NCBI GenBank assembly: GCA_029264635.1
Contig: JARIAA010000296.1
Coordinates: forward strand, 1-14,673
Direction: 5' to 3'
DNA: 14,673 nucleotides
From: Psychrobacter sp.
GTDB lineage: Bacteria; Pseudomonadota; Gammaproteobacteria; Pseudomonadales; Moraxellaceae
This document shows positions 1 through 6,273 of this stretch, piece by piece (position 1 is the first letter of the stretch; every line of letters starts with the position of its first letter). The notes beneath the pieces were generated by a model. It searched no databases. It worked only from the letters and a program-made list of their open reading frames with translations, and was not told the origin of the DNA. The position numbers and the translations under genes are program-made.

Positions 1-1425
1 ATGACATTGATGAGGAGCATCATGAGATTTTTTTCTTTACGTCAGACCAGCCGTGCGGTACTAGTTGCTATGAGTATCAGCACAGGCCTTTTGCTAAGTT
101 TACATAGCCAAGCGGCAACGGTCGAGCCTGCGAATACTCAAGCAGAAAATACAGCGGCTAGCCAAACTAGCAGCGCTCGCTTAACGCCTGCTAATAGCAC
201 TGACGGTATCATCGCATTGGTCAACGACAATGCTATTTTAAAAAGTGATTTGATCGCCGCTATTAATCAAACCCAAGCACGAGCTCAAGCAGCAGGCGAG
301 CCTATTGCAAATTCAGCACAGCTCCAATCTGAGGTATTGAATGCGCTTATTTTACGTGAATTACAGCTGTCCCTTGTGAACCGTGTCGGCCTTAAACCTG
401 ATGAAGCTGCTATCAATCAGCGTCTGGCACAGATTGCTAAGTCTGAAGGCCTTGATAGTATCGCTGCCCTACAGCAACGTTTAGATGCCAATCAAGCTGG
501 AAGCTATGCTATGTTACGCTCACAGCTGATGGAAGATGCAGCAATTCAAGCATTACAACAGCGTCAAATTACCAGTCGTGTACGTATTACCGAGCAAGAT
601 ATTGATGCATTTTTGCGTTCTCCTGAGGCCAAGCGTCTAAACCAAAGTGAATATCAAACCATTCATATTCGTGTCCCCTATGTGGATGATTATAGCCGTC
701 TGTCTGAGGCGCAGCGTAACGATGCATTAAAGGTTGCACAAACCCTACGTACGCGCCTACAAGAACCAAACGTCGATGTTGAGGCAGCAGTAGCGGCTGC
801 ACAAGGTAGCTATCCTATTGCGCTACAAGGTGGCGATATGGGCTTTCATAGAGCCGCGTCCTTACCTACCGAGTTATCTACTGAGATTACTAAGCTTGAT
901 GTCGGTGCAGTGAGTGCCCCGCTTGTAACGCCTGAAGGTATCGATATTATTAAACTGGCTAACAAAAAAGCCAGTGATACTATGATCATACCGCAGTGGC
1001 ATACGCGCCATATTTTAGTCAAAGTTGACGAGCTACAGACCGATGCACTTGCTGAACAAAAGATTAATGATTTATATAATCAGCTACGTGCAGGTGCTGA
1101 TTTTGCAGACCTGGCATCGACTTACTCAGATGACCCAGGTTCAGCAGGACGCGGTGGTGATCTTGATTGGGTTAGCGAAGAGGATATGATTGGCCCATTC
1201 GAAACAGTCATGAAAAATACGACCGTGGGCGACTACTCTGCTCCCTTTAAGACCCAGTTTGGCTGGCATATTCTTAAAGTCGAGGGCAAACGTGATCAAG
1301 ATGTTAGTGATCAGTATCGCCGCAACATGGCGCGCCAAGCCCTGTATCAACGCTTAGCACCGCAAGCACAAGAAGATTGGTTGCAGGAATTACGTGCAGG
1401 TGCTTATATTCAGGTACTAGAATAA
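1..1425 (+). CDS. surA: SurA, periplasmic peptidyl-prolyl isomerase and outer-membrane-protein chaperone
   Basis: SurA binds unfolded outer-membrane proteins in the periplasm and hands them to the BAM complex. The 474-residue reading frame starts with a signal peptide (hydrophobic about residues 19-38, likely cleavage after SQA). It continues with a SurA N-domain (about 67-190), a divergent first parvulin domain (about 217-320) and a canonical second parvulin domain (about 333-430). The second domain carries RHILVKV, DFADLASTYSDDPGSAGRGGDL and FGWHILKV. The C-terminal helix closes the chaperone core, as in family members of about 430-450 residues. The window begins at the first ATG, so its ribosome site is not visible. 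An ATG at codon 8 (22-24) has GAGGAG at 12-17 just upstream and may be the true start; it leaves a normal signal peptide. A terminator follows at 1471-1500. In many relatives lptD lies upstream, outside this window. E. coli has pdxA and rsmA downstream, but they are not here. Confidence 0.95.
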   Translation: MTLMRSIMRFFSLRQTSRAVLVAMSISTGLLLSLHSQAATVEPANTQAENTAASQTSSARLTPANSTDGIIALVNDNAILKSDLIAAINQTQARAQAAGEPIANSAQLQSEVLNALILRELQLSLVNRVGLKPDEAAINQRLAQIAKSEGLDSIAALQQRLDANQAGSYAMLRSQLMEDAAIQALQQRQITSRVRITEQDIDAFLRSPEAKRLNQSEYQTIHIRVPYVDDYSRLSEAQRNDALKVAQTLRTRLQEPNVDVEAAVAAAQGSYPIALQGGDMGFHRAASLPTELSTEITKLDVGAVSAPLVTPEGIDIIKLANKKASDTMIIPQWHTRHILVKVDELQTDALAEQKINDLYNQLRAGADFADLASTYSDDPGSAGRGGDLDWVSEEDMIGPFETVMKNTTVGDYSAPFKTQFGWHILKVEGKRDQDVSDQYRRNMARQALYQRLAPQAQEDWLQELRAGAYIQVLE

Positions 1426-1461
1426 TACTCTAGTGCTGAATGGCGCAATGTTCAAACGGTC

Positions 1462-1529
1462 TGATGACTAAGGGCATATACCAAGGTATATGTCCTTTTT
1501 ATTGGCTTGCAAAACGTCTTTAGTCATCA
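1462..1529 (+). terminator. Rho-independent terminator of surA, nested in a second inverted repeat
   Basis: Twelve-base arms at 1471-1482 and 1485-1496 pair with one G-T wobble across a 2-base gap, so the real loop must be a little larger. A run of T follows (1496-1500). This core is enclosed by a perfect 10-bp inverted repeat, TGATGACTAA at 1462-1471 and TTAGTCATCA at 1520-1529. The core alone is sufficient as a surA terminator. Confidence 0.8.
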
Positions 1530-1939
1530 AGTCGTGTGCAAGTATCCACATTATCTGTCCATTTTTTACACTTGTTGTTAATAACTAAAAGTTAGATAAG
1601 TTTTTAGATGTTCAAAACCTATTATAAAGAACATTTGTCTATTAATTAGTAACACTAATAACTATTAAACATAATAGCGGCAACAATTAGCTGATATAAC
1701 CTAAATATAATGCTACAGCGTTGAGATTGGTCGAAGATAATAGTGTTTGATTTTATTATTTTTAATTAATAATACTGTGAAGCAAGTTATTATAGGTAAG
1801 TTCACTTTAAAATCGACACAGCTCAACTGACGAATTGATTGTGTTTTGAGCTGACTATGGCTTTTATCAGAGATATTACAGATATTAAAAATCACTTTGT
1901 AGTGTCGTTATGACAGTAATATGGTCATGATTATTATGT
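1530..1939. other. AT-rich intergenic stretch with no recognisable gene
   Basis: This is the gap between the surA terminator and the ribosome site of the small gene at 1953. It is strongly AT-rich and contains short homopolymer and TTAATAAT-like tracts. An 8-bp inverted repeat lies at 1819-1826 (CAGCTCAA) and 1846-1853 (TTGAGCTG), about 100 bases upstream of the next gene, and could be a regulator site or simple hairpin. I see no tRNA-like fold, no convincing coding frame and no well-spaced sigma-70 promoter. A TAATAT at 1917-1922 is a possible -10 element without a good -35. Confidence 0.5.
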
Positions 1940-1943
1940 GGAG
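1940..1943 (+). promoter_or_regulatory. Ribosome-binding site that decides the TTG start of the 80-residue gene
   Basis: GGAG lies 9 bases before the TTG at 1953. No other Shine-Dalgarno-like sequence precedes the in-frame ATG at 1968. Confidence 0.6.
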
Positions 1944-1952
1944 TAGATAAGT

Positions 1953-2195
1953 TTGAATAGTGAATTGATGGGCAGTGACTTGACTCGAGTGATGTTAGAT
2001 CGCGGCGATAAACAGATTTGGTGTGCTGTAGATGACCTTAGTGATGAGCGCGCTATTAGTGACCACATTGACAATGATTTTACAGCGCGCATCGTAGCTT
2101 TTCGTGACGGTAAGTTTTTCTGTACTGCTGGTATGGTATGGTTATATGCTGTACCTATTACGATCATCCCTATCAGAGAATTACAGACTCTATAG
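1953..2195 (+). CDS. Small conserved-looking protein of unknown function (80 residues)
   Basis: I do not recognise this protein. It is 80 residues long, acidic in its middle, with no signal peptide and no clear membrane span. The N-terminal half holds DRGDKQIWCAVDDLSDERA and an acidic stretch around DHIDNDF. The C-terminal half alternates hydrophobic and polar residues (ARIVAFRDGKFFC, then GMVWLYAVPITIIPI), which suggests a small beta-rich cytoplasmic domain. It has two cysteines (residues 24 and 56). The TTG start is supported by GGAG at 1940-1943, 9 bases upstream; the first in-frame ATG, at 1968, would lie 24 bases from that site. It is flanked by AT-rich DNA upstream and a perfect terminator at 2231-2272, so it appears to be a single-gene unit. 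The amino-acid composition looks like a real protein, and the opposite-strand frame over the same bases does not. No function is assigned. Confidence 0.7.
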   Translation: MNSELMGSDLTRVMLDRGDKQIWCAVDDLSDERAISDHIDNDFTARIVAFRDGKFFCTAGMVWLYAVPITIIPIRELQTL

Positions 2196-2230
2196 TCAAT
2201 AGAAGCTAGCGTTTCAAAAGATTGGCATAA

Positions 2231-2272
2231 AGAAAAGCCCCAAACCTAGGGCAATTGGTTTGGGGCTTTTCT
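2231..2272. terminator. Perfect 16-bp bidirectional Rho-independent terminator
   Basis: The arms AGAAAAGCCCCAAACC (2231-2246) and GGTTTGGGGCTTTTCT (2257-2272) are exact reverse complements around a 10-base loop. The GC-rich core is flanked by A and T tracts on either side, so it can stop the 80-residue gene on the plus strand and readthrough from the phosphatase-family gene on the minus strand. Confidence 0.9.
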
Positions 2273-2529
2273 GCTTTGTAACGTTATTATTATCTCTTCC
2301 TTGATTATTTATCTTAGATCTTAAACAGCGACTAATGTATCAGAAAGGGGGTCTGTATCATATAGGAACTGCCTCAACACTGCATCCTTGCCTATCCTTG
2401 TGTTGATGTAGCTATTATACGATGCTGTTACTGGATGTGAATAGACGCCAAAAGCCCAATTTATCGTACGCTTTGGCTTACATTTATTCACCTAAGTAAA
2501 TACAAAGGGCCATGATAGACTTATCTTTA
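2273..2529. other. Intergenic stretch with a compound hairpin, no gene seen
   Basis: No coding frame of note lies here. The gap between the two genes is 334 bases including the terminator at 2231-2272. A two-part inverted repeat spans 2437-2491. The outer arms GTGAATA (2437-2443) and TATTCAC (2485-2491) are perfect. The inner arms GCCAAAAGC (2447-2455) and GCTTTGGC (2470-2477) pair with one bulged A. It lies just past the stop codon of the minus-strand phosphatase-family gene but has no T tract, so it may stabilise the mRNA 3' end and does not look like a terminator. Confidence 0.5.
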
Positions 2530-3660
2530 TTAATTAACACCCGCTTGCTCCTTTGCATGTTCTCTTGAAACTTTAATCCCCTCTTTTTTACCAGCTTCAA
2601 TTTTATTGTCCGCCTCTTTAATGTCATCTGCATCCGTTGTAGGGGCGTTTTGCTCCTGTTTACTCGCCTCCTCTGGTTCGTATTGTAAGGTAGTCATGAC
2701 TGGAAAATGATCGGAGCCAATAGAAGGCAAGCGCTCAACATTAACCACAGTGAAACAGGCGCTATGAAAAAGATGGTCTAACGCCCAGCGCAGAAAAGGA
2801 TAATCCACATGAAAAGTATTCATAAAATGGCGTCCAATGCGCGGATCTAATAATCCTGAAATACGTTGAAAGCGGCGGGTAGTTTTTGACCAAGCCACAT
2901 CGTTAAGATCACCTGCTAATATGGCTGTTTGATTATTCTCTTTGATGTGCTTTCCAACCATAAGTAGCTCAGCGTCTCGTGTGGTTGATTTTTCGGCTTC
3001 TGTCGGACTTGGTGGCATAGGATGCAAGCAATATAACCAGATAATCTTATCATTTGGCAGACGAATTTGCGTATGGATAGAAGGTATATCATCGATCATA
3101 AGATACTTAACAACAGGATCTATCAGCTCAAGCTTAGTGTACAGATGCATACCATACAGATTATCTAATGGCACTTTTACGCTATAAGGATAATCGGGCT
3201 CAATTTGACTCAGAGCTTTTTCCCACTTCTTATCACTTTCTAAAGTAATTAAAATATCTGGTTTTCTGTCTTCCACTAGCTTGACTAAATCTTGAGTTTG
3301 GTCATTAGAAGTCAGAACGTTTGACACCATAATTTTGAGCTGATGGGTCTCATCCTTTGGTTTATCTTTGGCATCTTGGACTTCTTTTTTCCACAATTTG
3401 GTATAAGGTAGTACCATTTTGAGCTGAAAAGCCAGTGTGATGTTCAAAGCAGCAAACAATAATCCTTGTATCAGCTGCCACTGTGACCAAAATACCAACA
3501 TGCCAATCCATGCAATAATACCGAGTACCATTATTTGAATACGAGGAAAGTCAACGCCACGTACCCACCAGTTATCTAGAGGCAACCAACCCCAAATAGT
3601 GATAAAAGCGATCAGACCTGCTAACCACTGCGCGCCATAATATAGTAGGGAAACATCCAT
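2530..3660 (-). CDS. Membrane-anchored endonuclease/exonuclease/phosphatase-family protein
   Basis: The protein has 376 residues. Three hydrophobic segments occupy the N-terminus (about 9-26, 41-58 and 62-84), followed by a short charged linker and an endonuclease/exonuclease/phosphatase domain (about 107-326). The family's metal-dependent catalytic signature is visible in order: Asn114 in SNVLTS, Glu141 in ITLESD, His213 in CLHPMPP, Asp251 and Asn253 in GDLND, Asp295-His296 in LDHLF, and the terminal Ser316-Asp317-His318 in GSDHFPV. The active site therefore looks intact. Residues from about 328 to 376 form a charged tail rich in Glu, Lys, Asp and Ala, probably disordered. Which side of the inner membrane the domain faces is not clear from sequence. 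The substrate (nucleic acid, phospholipid or phosphoinositide-like) cannot be told. The start has only a weak ribosome site; a good promoter lies at 3702-3729. The gene is a single unit, divergent from asd. Confidence 0.85.
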   Translation of the reverse strand: MDVSLLYYGAQWLAGLIAFITIWGWLPLDNWWVRGVDFPRIQIMVLGIIAWIGMLVFWSQWQLIQGLLFAALNITLAFQLKMVLPYTKLWKKEVQDAKDKPKDETHQLKIMVSNVLTSNDQTQDLVKLVEDRKPDILITLESDKKWEKALSQIEPDYPYSVKVPLDNLYGMHLYTKLELIDPVVKYLMIDDIPSIHTQIRLPNDKIIWLYCLHPMPPSPTEAEKSTTRDAELLMVGKHIKENNQTAILAGDLNDVAWSKTTRRFQRISGLLDPRIGRHFMNTFHVDYPFLRWALDHLFHSACFTVVNVERLPSIGSDHFPVMTTLQYEPEEASKQEQNAPTTDADDIKEADNKIEAGKKEGIKVSREHAKEQAGVN

Positions 3661-3701
3661 AGGTGTATTGACCGTTTATTAGATTGATGGTTGAACCAAT
3701 G

Positions 3702-3729
3702 ATTATACCTATTATCAGTTAGATGACAA
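3702..3729 (-). promoter_or_regulatory. Sigma-70 promoter for the phosphatase-family gene
   Basis: On the minus strand a TTGTCA -35 (3724-3729, five of six matches to consensus) and a perfect TATAAT -10 (3702-3707) are separated by 16 bases. The predicted start site is near 3695, giving a leader of about 35 bases. Confidence 0.65.
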
Positions 3730-4060
3730 AAGCCTATCTTACGACTTGGATCGACAATAGATGCTCACTTTAGCATCTCATAAGGCTGGCGCCTACCAAT
3801 GATTATCCGTTATGTTAATGCGACTATAAGATACTACGCTTTTATCTCGTCAGCTATAGAGGATAATGTGTATGGATTTTTGTTCTAAATATATAATAAA
3901 GATTGCTATTCTTAACAAATAAGAAATTAAATATAGTCAATTAATGTCATAACAGCAAACGCGAATCGTGCCTAAAAAATATTTGAAATCTTTTAAAACG
4001 ACTTGCTTTTTGAGGTTTTTCACGGCATTGTAATCGGTTAACAATACAACAATTAATGAT
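3730..4060. other. Divergent intergenic region upstream of asd
   Basis: The full gap between the two divergent genes is 417 bases (3661-4077). It holds the minus-strand promoter at 3702-3729. A 12-base direct repeat, ACCAATGATTAT, occurs at 3695-3706 and 3795-3806. A 7-bp hairpin has arms AGATGCT (3759-3765) and AGCATCT (3772-3778). The asd side is AT-rich. I could not pick a confident asd promoter. I saw no lysine riboswitch hallmarks, although asd is a typical place for one. The ribosome site of asd is AGGA at 4065-4068, 9 bases before its ATG. Confidence 0.5.
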
Positions 4061-4077
4061 AAATAGGATTAAGTTTC

Positions 4078-5211
4078 ATGAGTGATTTAACGGTAGGCTT
4101 GGTAGGCTGGCGCGGTATGGTCGGGTCAGTATTGATAGAGCGTATGCGTGAAGAAAAAGACTTCGATGGTATCACACCTGTGTTTTTTTCGACCAGTAAC
4201 GCTGGCGGCGACGCCCCAAGCTTTGACGGTATCAAGACCAGCCAACTAAAAGATGCTCATGATATTGCAGCACTTGCTGCCTGTGACGTAATTATCACCT
4301 GCCAAGGCGGCGATTATACCTCAAAGGTACATCAGCCCCTACGTGATAGCGGTTGGACTGGCTACTGGATTGATGCAGCAAGCACCTTACGCATGGAAGA
4401 CGACAGCATCATCATTCTTGATCCTGTTAACCGCAGCGTCATCGATAATGCGCTTGCAAATGGCAAAAAAGACTTCATTGGCGGCAATTGTACTGTGTCA
4501 CTCATGCTCATGGCGATCGGTGAGCTGTTTAATAAAGGCTGGGTCGAATGGGTCAGCGCCATGACGTATCAAGCAGCAAGTGGCTCTGGTGCCAACAACA
4601 TGCGCGAGTTAATCGAAGGCATGGGCGTACTCTATGATGCCGTCAAAGATGAGCTTGCCAACCCTGCTAGCGCCATCCTTGAGATTGATAAAAAAATCGC
4701 CCAAACGCAGCGCTCAGACGATTTCCCTAAACAATACTTCGGCGTGCCATTAGCGGGTAGTTTGATTCCTTATATTGATGCGCAATTAGAAAATAAACAG
4801 TCTCGTGAAGAATGGAAAGGTTGCGTTGAAACCAATAAAATCCTTGGTCATTCTGAAGCAGATAAGATTGCAATCGACGGTATGTGTGTCCGCGTGGGTG
4901 CCATGCGTTGTCATGCGCAAGGCTTAACGATTAAGCTTAAAAAAGACATTCCATTAGAAGAAATCGAAGCGGCATTGAAGAATAGCGATAATGAATGGCT
5001 AGACGTGGTGGAAGACGATAAAGAAGCCACTATGAACCGTTTGACGCCCGTAGCCGTGACTGGTACTTTGACGGTTGCGCTAGGACGCCTGCGTAAGCTT
5101 AATATGGGCCCTGAATATTTGGGCGCGTTCACTGTCGGCGACCAGCTGTTATGGGGCGCAGCAGAGCCTCTACGCCGTATGCTAAATATCATCCGTGAGC
5201 AAAACAGCTAA
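4078..5211 (+). CDS. asd: Aspartate-semialdehyde dehydrogenase
   Basis: Asd reduces aspartyl phosphate to aspartate semialdehyde with NADPH in the cytoplasm. This is the branch point to lysine and diaminopimelate (and so peptidoglycan), threonine, methionine and isoleucine. The 377 residues match the E. coli-type enzyme (about 367) along the whole length. The N-terminal nucleotide-binding motif is GLVGWRGMVGS (7-17). The catalytic cysteine is Cys138 in GGNCTVSLML, the substrate-contacting glutamine is Gln165 in TYQAASG, and the active-site histidine is His279 in MRCHAQG. The C-terminal block LRKLNMGPEYLGAFTVGDQ is also conserved. The ATG start has AGGA 9 bases upstream. The gene is monocistronic, with a terminator 18 bases after its stop. 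No missing residues or frameshifts were seen. Confidence 0.97.
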   Translation: MSDLTVGLVGWRGMVGSVLIERMREEKDFDGITPVFFSTSNAGGDAPSFDGIKTSQLKDAHDIAALAACDVIITCQGGDYTSKVHQPLRDSGWTGYWIDAASTLRMEDDSIIILDPVNRSVIDNALANGKKDFIGGNCTVSLMLMAIGELFNKGWVEWVSAMTYQAASGSGANNMRELIEGMGVLYDAVKDELANPASAILEIDKKIAQTQRSDDFPKQYFGVPLAGSLIPYIDAQLENKQSREEWKGCVETNKILGHSEADKIAIDGMCVRVGAMRCHAQGLTIKLKKDIPLEEIEAALKNSDNEWLDVVEDDKEATMNRLTPVAVTGTLTVALGRLRKLNMGPEYLGAFTVGDQLLWGAAEPLRRMLNIIREQNS

Positions 5212-5229
5212 GCTCATTTAATTGCCAAC

Positions 5230-5257
5230 AAAAAAGACAGCGCTTGCTGTCTTTTTT
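5230..5257. terminator. Bidirectional Rho-independent terminator between asd and the SOUL gene
   Basis: AAAAAAGACAGC (5230-5241) and GCTGTCTTTTTT (5246-5257) form a perfect stem with loop GCTT. A and T tracts on both sides suit termination of asd on the plus strand and of the convergent SOUL-family gene, which ends at 5282. Confidence 0.88.
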
Positions 5258-5281
5258 TGGCGTTATTTTTTCAATAATGAA

Positions 5282-5992
5282 TCATTTAGGCTGATAAGCA
5301 AGCATCACTTCATTGCGGCGCATAAACGGCAGTGTCCAAGGTGGGTTATAACGTGCCAGCTCAGGACTGCCTGTGATGATTAAATTTTGCGCCTGCATCC
5401 AAGACTGTAATTCTGCGGTTTTTGCAGCTACCTTTTCAGCACCAGCTAGCCCTGAAAATTTAATAACGCCATAAGTCTGCGCTGGTACTTCTACAATTTC
5501 GATTTTCGGATTATTTGGCTTCGGTAACGTTTGCATATTGTATTGGCTTGGCATAGTAAATTGTACGCGCCATTTATCTTTAGTTTGTTGAATGCTGACT
5601 GGCGCAGTCATGGCGATTTTCTGTGACTCACCGCTCCCTTTTTTAGCTTTAGGTTGCATCGTGACAGGAGCTGTCATACTCATTTTACGACTCTCGCTAC
5701 TCGGCGCAGTATTATTACCAAAGATATAATCTGCTAGAATCTTAAATCCTGCACGACTGGCTGCATTTTGATCACCTGTCACCCAAGTTTGCGCCACCAG
5801 CTGACTCTCATAGCGACGCAATTCAAAGTTTTCAGTCTTTGATAGAACGGTATAGGTTGGTTCTTCGGTAGCCATAGCTGCTCCTGAAAGTAATAATGCA
5901 CTAGTCAATAATACGCCACTTAATAGCATTCTATTCAATACCGTTCCATTTAAAAGCGAATGTTTCGATGATAGGTATGTTGCTTTGCTCAT
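5282..5992 (-). CDS. Periplasmic SOUL-family (heme-binding-like) protein
   Basis: The protein has 236 residues from the chosen ATG at 5992. A longer in-frame version starts at 6076, but GGGGAGAG at 5996-6003 sits directly before the 5992 ATG and the signal peptide only reads properly from there. The signal peptide has a hydrophobic core LLSGVLLTSALLLSG and likely cleavage after AMA. There is no lipobox cysteine, so it is probably a soluble periplasmic protein. The SOUL domain fills the rest. Visible marks are EPTYTVLSKTENFELRRYE near the mature N-terminus, two MTAPV motifs about 25 residues apart, a VQFTMPSQY segment, LPKPNNPKIEI, and the C-terminal YNPPWTLPFMRRNEV block typical of bacterial members. 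Family members are named for heme or tetrapyrrole binding, but the bacterial role is not settled. The mature protein has no histidine and no cysteine, so usual axial heme ligands are missing. It is monocistronic, convergent with asd and divergent from tgt. Confidence 0.88.
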   Translation of the reverse strand: MSKATYLSSKHSLLNGTVLNRMLLSGVLLTSALLLSGAAMATEEPTYTVLSKTENFELRRYESQLVAQTWVTGDQNAASRAGFKILADYIFGNNTAPSSESRKMSMTAPVTMQPKAKKGSGESQKIAMTAPVSIQQTKDKWRVQFTMPSQYNMQTLPKPNNPKIEIVEVPAQTYGVIKFSGLAGAEKVAAKTAELQSWMQAQNLIITGSPELARYNPPWTLPFMRRNEVMLAYQPK

Positions 5993-5995
5993 ACT

Positions 5996-6003
5996 CTCTC
6001 CCC
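5996..6003 (-). promoter_or_regulatory. Ribosome-binding site that decides the SOUL gene start
   Basis: On the minus strand GGGGAGAG lies a few bases before the ATG at 5992, with GGAG spaced 5 bases from it. No comparable site precedes the upstream in-frame ATG at 6076. Confidence 0.65.
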
Positions 6004-6228
6004 GCTGTGCAAAAAGAATTTTCAATACTCTTAAATTTGCAGCAGTTATTCGTTTACTGTAGCAATTACTGGGCAAAGTTGTCTGTGTCTTTTAGTTATA
6101 TTCCTCTAATAGAAAATACTAATTTTTAACCCATAATTTATATGCTGAGGCTATTTTTATAATTGCCTTTACTATCTATGCAGATTATCTGACGCATAAA
6201 TATCGTAGTCCCCAAAAACGCCCGATAA

Positions 6229-6237
6229 TGCTATAAT
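6229..6237 (+). promoter_or_regulatory. Extended -10 promoter of tgt
   Basis: TGCTATAAT at 6229-6237 is a consensus extended -10 (TGn followed by a perfect TATAAT). No good -35 lies at the usual distance, which an extended -10 can compensate for. The leader to the tgt ATG would be about 30 bases, and the ribosome site in it is weak. Confidence 0.6.
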
Positions 6238-6273
6238 TAGCGCCATTTTTATAGCTTAAATAGTGATGATTAT

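Noticed and set aside
1713..1895. A 60-residue minus-strand frame in the AT-rich gap after surA.
   Set aside because: The composition is that of translated AT-rich DNA (Ile, Lys, Asn, Ser); there is no convincing ribosome site and no recognisable feature.
1934..2167. A 77-residue minus-strand frame overlapping the 80-residue plus-strand gene.
   Set aside because: It is a shadow: its composition is serine- and arginine-rich and unlike a folded protein, while the plus-strand frame has the better ribosome site, composition and terminator.
3866..3922. An 18-codon frame (ATG at 3866, with GAGG just upstream) about 155 bases before asd, considered as a leader peptide.
   Set aside because: The peptide is not enriched for lysine, threonine or methionine beyond chance, no terminator/antiterminator pair follows it, and it is too short to support without conservation.
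3661..4077. A possible lysine riboswitch upstream of asd.
   Set aside because: An AGAGG occurs near 3857-3862, but none of the other conserved lysine-riboswitch blocks or a following expression platform could be seen.
5993..6076. An N-terminal extension of the SOUL-family protein beginning at the ATG at 6076.
   Set aside because: The extension has no ribosome site, buries the signal peptide behind 28 extra residues, and a strong GGGGAGAG precedes the ATG at 5992.
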